Of a DNA stretch of 64,000 bases, positions 61,545 through 64,000 are shown piece after piece. This DNA is from Flavobacterium plurextorum. Its GTDB lineage: Bacteria; Bacteroidota; Bacteroidia; Flavobacteriales; Flavobacteriaceae. The notes beneath the pieces are model-generated. The model was given only the letters and a program-made list of their open reading frames with translations, made no database searches and was not told the origin of the DNA. The translations under genes were made by a program, and so were the position numbers. Each line of letters opens with the position of its first letter. The first letter of the stretch is position 1. The stretch covers positions 53,840 through 117,839 of the forward strand of contig NZ_MUHD01000020.1 in the NCBI RefSeq assembly GCF_002217395.1, in the 5' to 3' direction.

Positions 61545-62258
61545 ATGGGAAGAGCGTTCGAATTTAGAAAAGGAAGAAAAATGAAACGTTGGTCAGCAAT
61601 GGCTAAAACATTTACCAGAATTGGTAAAGATATCGTTATGGCAGTTAAAGAAGGCGGTCCAAACCCTGATGCCAATTCTAGATTAAGAGCTGTTATACAA
61701 AATGCAAAAGCCGCAAACATGCCGAAAGACAATGTGGAGCGCGCGATAAAAAATGCAAGTAATAAAGATACTGCCAACTATAAGGAAATTTTATTTGAAG
61801 GATATGCGCCTCACGGAATTGCAATCTTGATTGAAACTGCATCTGATAACAATAACAGAACAGTTGCTAATATTCGCAGTTATTTTAACAAATGCAACGG
61901 AACTATGGGAACTCAAGGTTCTGTTGAATTCATGTTTGACCACACTTGTAACTTTAGAATTGCAAACAACGGTCTTGATGCTGAAGAATTAGAACTTGAA
62001 TTAATTGATTTTGGTGCCGAAGAAGTTTTCGAAGATGAAGACGGAATCTTAATCTATGCTCCTTTTGGAAGTTTTGGTGCTTTGCAAAAAGAATTAGAAA
62101 ACAGAGGACTTGAAATTTTATCATCAGGTTTTGAGCGTATTCCGCAAATCACTAAAGAATTAACAGAAGCTCAAATCGCTGATGTTGAAAAATTAATCGA
62201 AAAAATTGAAGAAGATGATGACGTAATGAACGTTTATCACACTATGAAAGAGGAATAG
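61545..62258 (+). CDS. YebC/PmpR-family protein
   Basis: A 237-residue protein of the YebC/PmpR/TACO1 family. Marks are MGRAFEFRKGRKMKRWSAMAK near the start (a variant of the usual GHSKWxxIKHKK), VKEGGPNPDANSRLR, NMPKDNVERAIKNA, and YEGYAPHG-like FEGYAPHGIAILIE. Members are annotated as transcription regulators, and newer work links some to translation at proline stretches. It is monocistronic with its own promoter and terminator. The sequence from its stop codon reappears at 63959. Confidence 0.93.
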   Translation: MGRAFEFRKGRKMKRWSAMAKTFTRIGKDIVMAVKEGGPNPDANSRLRAVIQNAKAANMPKDNVERAIKNASNKDTANYKEILFEGYAPHGIAILIETASDNNNRTVANIRSYFNKCNGTMGTQGSVEFMFDHTCNFRIANNGLDAEELELELIDFGAEEVFEDEDGILIYAPFGSFGALQKELENRGLEILSSGFERIPQITKELTEAQIADVEKLIEKIEEDDDVMNVYHTMKEE

Positions 62259-62298
62259 TCTTTTCTTTTTATATTACAAAATTGAACTCCAGAGAAAT
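62256..62298. repeat. yebC 3' end, first copy
   Basis: From the yebC stop codon through the left arm of its terminator. The same 42 bases, with one difference, start again at 63959 at the window edge. Confidence 0.85.
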
Positions 62299-62313
62299 CT
62301 GGAGTTTTTTTTT
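62285..62313 (+). terminator. Intrinsic terminator after yebC
   Basis: The stem AACTCCAGA / TCTGGAGTT has a 4-base loop and a T9 run. Confidence 0.88.
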
Positions 62314-62395
62314 ACTTATTAATGAAAATCAGCTCGTAAATAACCGTCAGTCAAAGTTTTCTAATCTTGTTTTTCATTGTAATAAGTCAATCATA

Positions 62396-62594
62396 GTAAT
62401 CTTTAAATTTAAATGTCAATTTCTTATTGCTTCAGAAATTAATATTTTAACACTATTTTTTTCATTACATTATATATTCATATTTTAAAAGTATCTTACA
62501 TTTAAAGTCTTAGACTGTATCAAATTTCCGTTTTCTTAAAGTAGATTTGTATTTAAATGATGCAAAGTCGGTCTCGAAAGTTTTCGGGATTGCG
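62396..62594. repeat. About 200-bp imperfect direct repeat, copy 1
   Basis: From GTAATCTTTAAATTTAAA to GGGATTGC, this stretch upstream of the SUKH-type gene matches 63762-63958 over its length with scattered substitutions and small gaps. Shared runs include TTTCTTATTG, ACATTTAAAGTCT and TTTTCTTAAAGTAGATTT. Both copies end in a CGGGATTGC/CCGGATTGC word. Most of the 364-base gap after yebC is this repeat. It probably carries the promoter of the downstream genes. Confidence 0.85.
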
Positions 62595-62622
62595 CAGTAT
62601 TTTTAGAAGATATCCATAAAAA

Positions 62623-63051
62623 ATGAGAAAATTAAATCTATATCCAAGAATGGGTGACTCAAATATGAGACACATCGAAAGTATCATTAGTGAAAACTTA
62701 CCTGAATATTTTAAAGACTTTTTAAAATTAAATGGAGGATTATGTCATTATGAGAGATATTTTGTAGATCATGACAAAACTGTCTGGGAAGTTAAAAATT
62801 ATTTAAACTATGCTGATTTGTTTAAACTTACCGAAGAGTTTCTTCAAAATTATCATCGCAAACTCATTCCTTTTGCTTTAGATATGGGAGGATGGCATTT
62901 TTGTTTATGTCTAGATCAGGGTCAAAATTATGAAACTATCTTAGTCAACCGCTGGACAGATTATCTTCCTGAAGAGCAATTTTTAAAAATTGCAGATAGT
63001 TTTGAAGATTTTATAAATGGGTTAAAGATTGAAGAGGAAATAAATTTATAA
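62623..63051 (+). CDS. SMI1/KNR4 (SUKH)-type protein
   Basis: A 142-residue protein with the SUKH-type pattern: MRHIESIISENLPEYFKDFLKLNGG (helix then the conserved L-N-G-G turn), then IPFALDMGGWHFCLCLDQ and a C-terminal ADSFEDFINGL helix. SUKH proteins are most often immunity proteins of contact-dependent or polymorphic toxin systems, sometimes in arrays. No toxin is visible here. The gene sits in a duplicated cassette with the next gene. Confidence 0.75.
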   Translation: MRKLNLYPRMGDSNMRHIESIISENLPEYFKDFLKLNGGLCHYERYFVDHDKTVWEVKNYLNYADLFKLTEEFLQNYHRKLIPFALDMGGWHFCLCLDQGQNYETILVNRWTDYLPEEQFLKIADSFEDFINGLKIEEEINL

Positions 63052-63072
63052 TGATTTATTAATTTTTAAGTT

Positions 63073-63729
63073 ATGAAACTTTATGTACCGAGAAAATTAA
63101 GAGGAAGTTGGCATTTTGACAGCAATAAATACGATTATGATTATGACATTTCACCATACCCTGAGATTAGATCAGATTTAAAAATCATATTAACTATTCT
63201 CATCGAATCGCAATTATTAATTCCAAAATTATTAGACGGTAAGAATCAAAAATTGGAATATAAAAACATCGACGATTTAATCTCTTTAATAGAAAAAGAT
63301 AATTATTTACAAACCTGTTTTGAGTTTGATATTAGTGGGGACACGGTAATATATACCGAAAAAGGTGAAGAAATACATTCAAGTATCTTTTGCCTGCAAA
63401 GCTTTCGTACGTTTCAGCAAAGTTTCGTATTATCAACAAAGTCTGATATCTGGATGCCAATGTCTTTTGACGAAAATAGTCATTCATATATTTGGAATCT
63501 GGAACGATATAATTTAAATAATCATAGATTGTCATCTGTTTTAGAAAAAATAAATAAAAGTTTAGGCTGGGAGAACGAAAATCTATTACAAAAAGAATTT
63601 AATGAAAGGGGGAGTTTACAAATTGGATATGATATTTTTCTATCTCAAGAAGTACTAATAAGAGAATATAAAGAGAATCCGAATCCTGATTTTAACATAA
63701 ATGAATACTTAGCAAAAATGGAAGTTTAA
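63073..63729 (+). CDS. Unknown protein in the SUKH cassette
   Basis: A 218-residue protein I do not recognise, beginning MKLYVPRKLRGSWHFDSNKYDY. It is acidic and aromatic-rich, with no signal peptide or membrane segment. It follows the SUKH-type gene by 21 bases. By context it may be a second immunity-like protein or an orphan, but nothing in the sequence proves it. Confidence 0.6.
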   Translation: MKLYVPRKLRGSWHFDSNKYDYDYDISPYPEIRSDLKIILTILIESQLLIPKLLDGKNQKLEYKNIDDLISLIEKDNYLQTCFEFDISGDTVIYTEKGEEIHSSIFCLQSFRTFQQSFVLSTKSDIWMPMSFDENSHSYIWNLERYNLNNHRLSSVLEKINKSLGWENENLLQKEFNERGSLQIGYDIFLSQEVLIREYKENPNPDFNINEYLAKMEV

Positions 63730-63761
63730 TTTTTCTCTATCGCAATAATTGCCCCATTAAC

Positions 63762-63958
63762 GTAATTTTTAAATTTAAACTTCAATTTCTTATTGTTTTA
63801 GAATTTAATATTTTAACTCTATTTTTTTACTACTTAAATGTTTACATATCAAAAGCACTTAACATTTAAAGTCTCAGACTGTATAAAATTTCGGTTTTCT
63901 TAAAGTAGATTTATATTTAAATGATGCAAAGTCAGTTCCTAAAGCTTTCCGGATTGCA
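63762..63958. repeat. About 200-bp imperfect direct repeat, copy 2
   Basis: Matches 62396-62594 in order and orientation; see that entry. It lies just after the unknown gene and runs straight into the second yebC 3' copy. Confidence 0.85.
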
Positions 63959-64000
63959 TAGTCTTTTCTTTTTATATTATAAAATTGAACTCCAGAGAAA
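63959..64000. repeat. yebC 3' end, second copy (cut by the window edge)
   Basis: Begins with the TAG of the yebC stop and continues as at 62256, with one base different (TATTATAAAA for TATTACAAAA). The junction to the preceding repeat is exact at the stop codon. What follows is outside the window. Confidence 0.85.

Overview
This window is a piece of a chromosome from a Bacteroidota bacterium, very probably Flavobacterium or a close relative. The reasons are the low GC content, promoters of the Bacteroidota type (TTG, 18-20 bases, TAnnTTTG) in front of several genes, scarce Shine-Dalgarno sequences, and gene neighbourhoods typical of Flavobacteriia: birA/rsfS-ftsH-LUD-cdsA-psd, gyrA-TPR, TPR-aroE, and PiT-DUF47. 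No rRNA, tRNA, CRISPR array or complete insertion sequence was seen.

Layout. 1-4.6 kb: the end of a PhnA-domain gene, a small exported protein, a DbpA-like RNA helicase and an exported M14 peptidase. 4.7-7.2 kb: an AT-rich accessory block with an ABC-type ATPase overlapping an HNH nuclease (a PtuA/PtuB, Septu-like pair), then a convergent XRE regulator. 7.4-12.2 kb: small conserved genes, a Nudix gene divergent from pyrE, an SRPBCC protein, a membrane protein and birA. 12.3-17.9 kb: a compact rsfS-ftsH then LUD-cdsA-psd-ACBP-SOD run covering ribosome silencing, membrane proteolysis and phosphatidylethanolamine synthesis. 18-21 kb: convergent GH130 and GH13 carbohydrate enzymes. 21.3-30.3 kb: an OstA/LptA-like gene, a class III aminotransferase, TPR-aroE, an exported protein and a DUF349 protein. 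30.6-42.1 kb: OsmC, a TPR protein, gyrA, clpC, a peptidase-RimK fusion, DUF421 and a PiT phosphate transporter with its DUF47 partner. 42.2-49.3 kb: hutH, then the threonine operon thrA-thrB-thrC preceded by an unlisted 33-codon threonine-rich leader peptide (thrL-like). 49.4-52.4 kb: a second AT-rich accessory block with two unknown proteins and an MBL-fold hydrolase in one operon, again ending against a convergent XRE paralogue. 52.5-62.3 kb: an exported nuclease/phosphatase-like protein, GNAT, HutD-like, a HipA-like/DUF3037 pair, nnrD, gcvT, an S41 protease and a yebC-type gene. 62.3-64 kb: a SUKH-type gene and an unknown gene bracketed by about 200-base imperfect direct repeats, with the yebC 3' end beginning again at the window edge.

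How it works together. Most of the window is housekeeping. The notable parts are the threonine attenuation leader, the two accessory operons that each abut a member of one XRE family, the duplicated SUKH cassette, a pyrE promoter that contains the start codon of the divergent gene and appears to give leaderless mRNA, and several families of short-period or palindromic intergenic repeats, two of which lie inside the thr operon. Functions come from motifs read by eye; no database search was possible.
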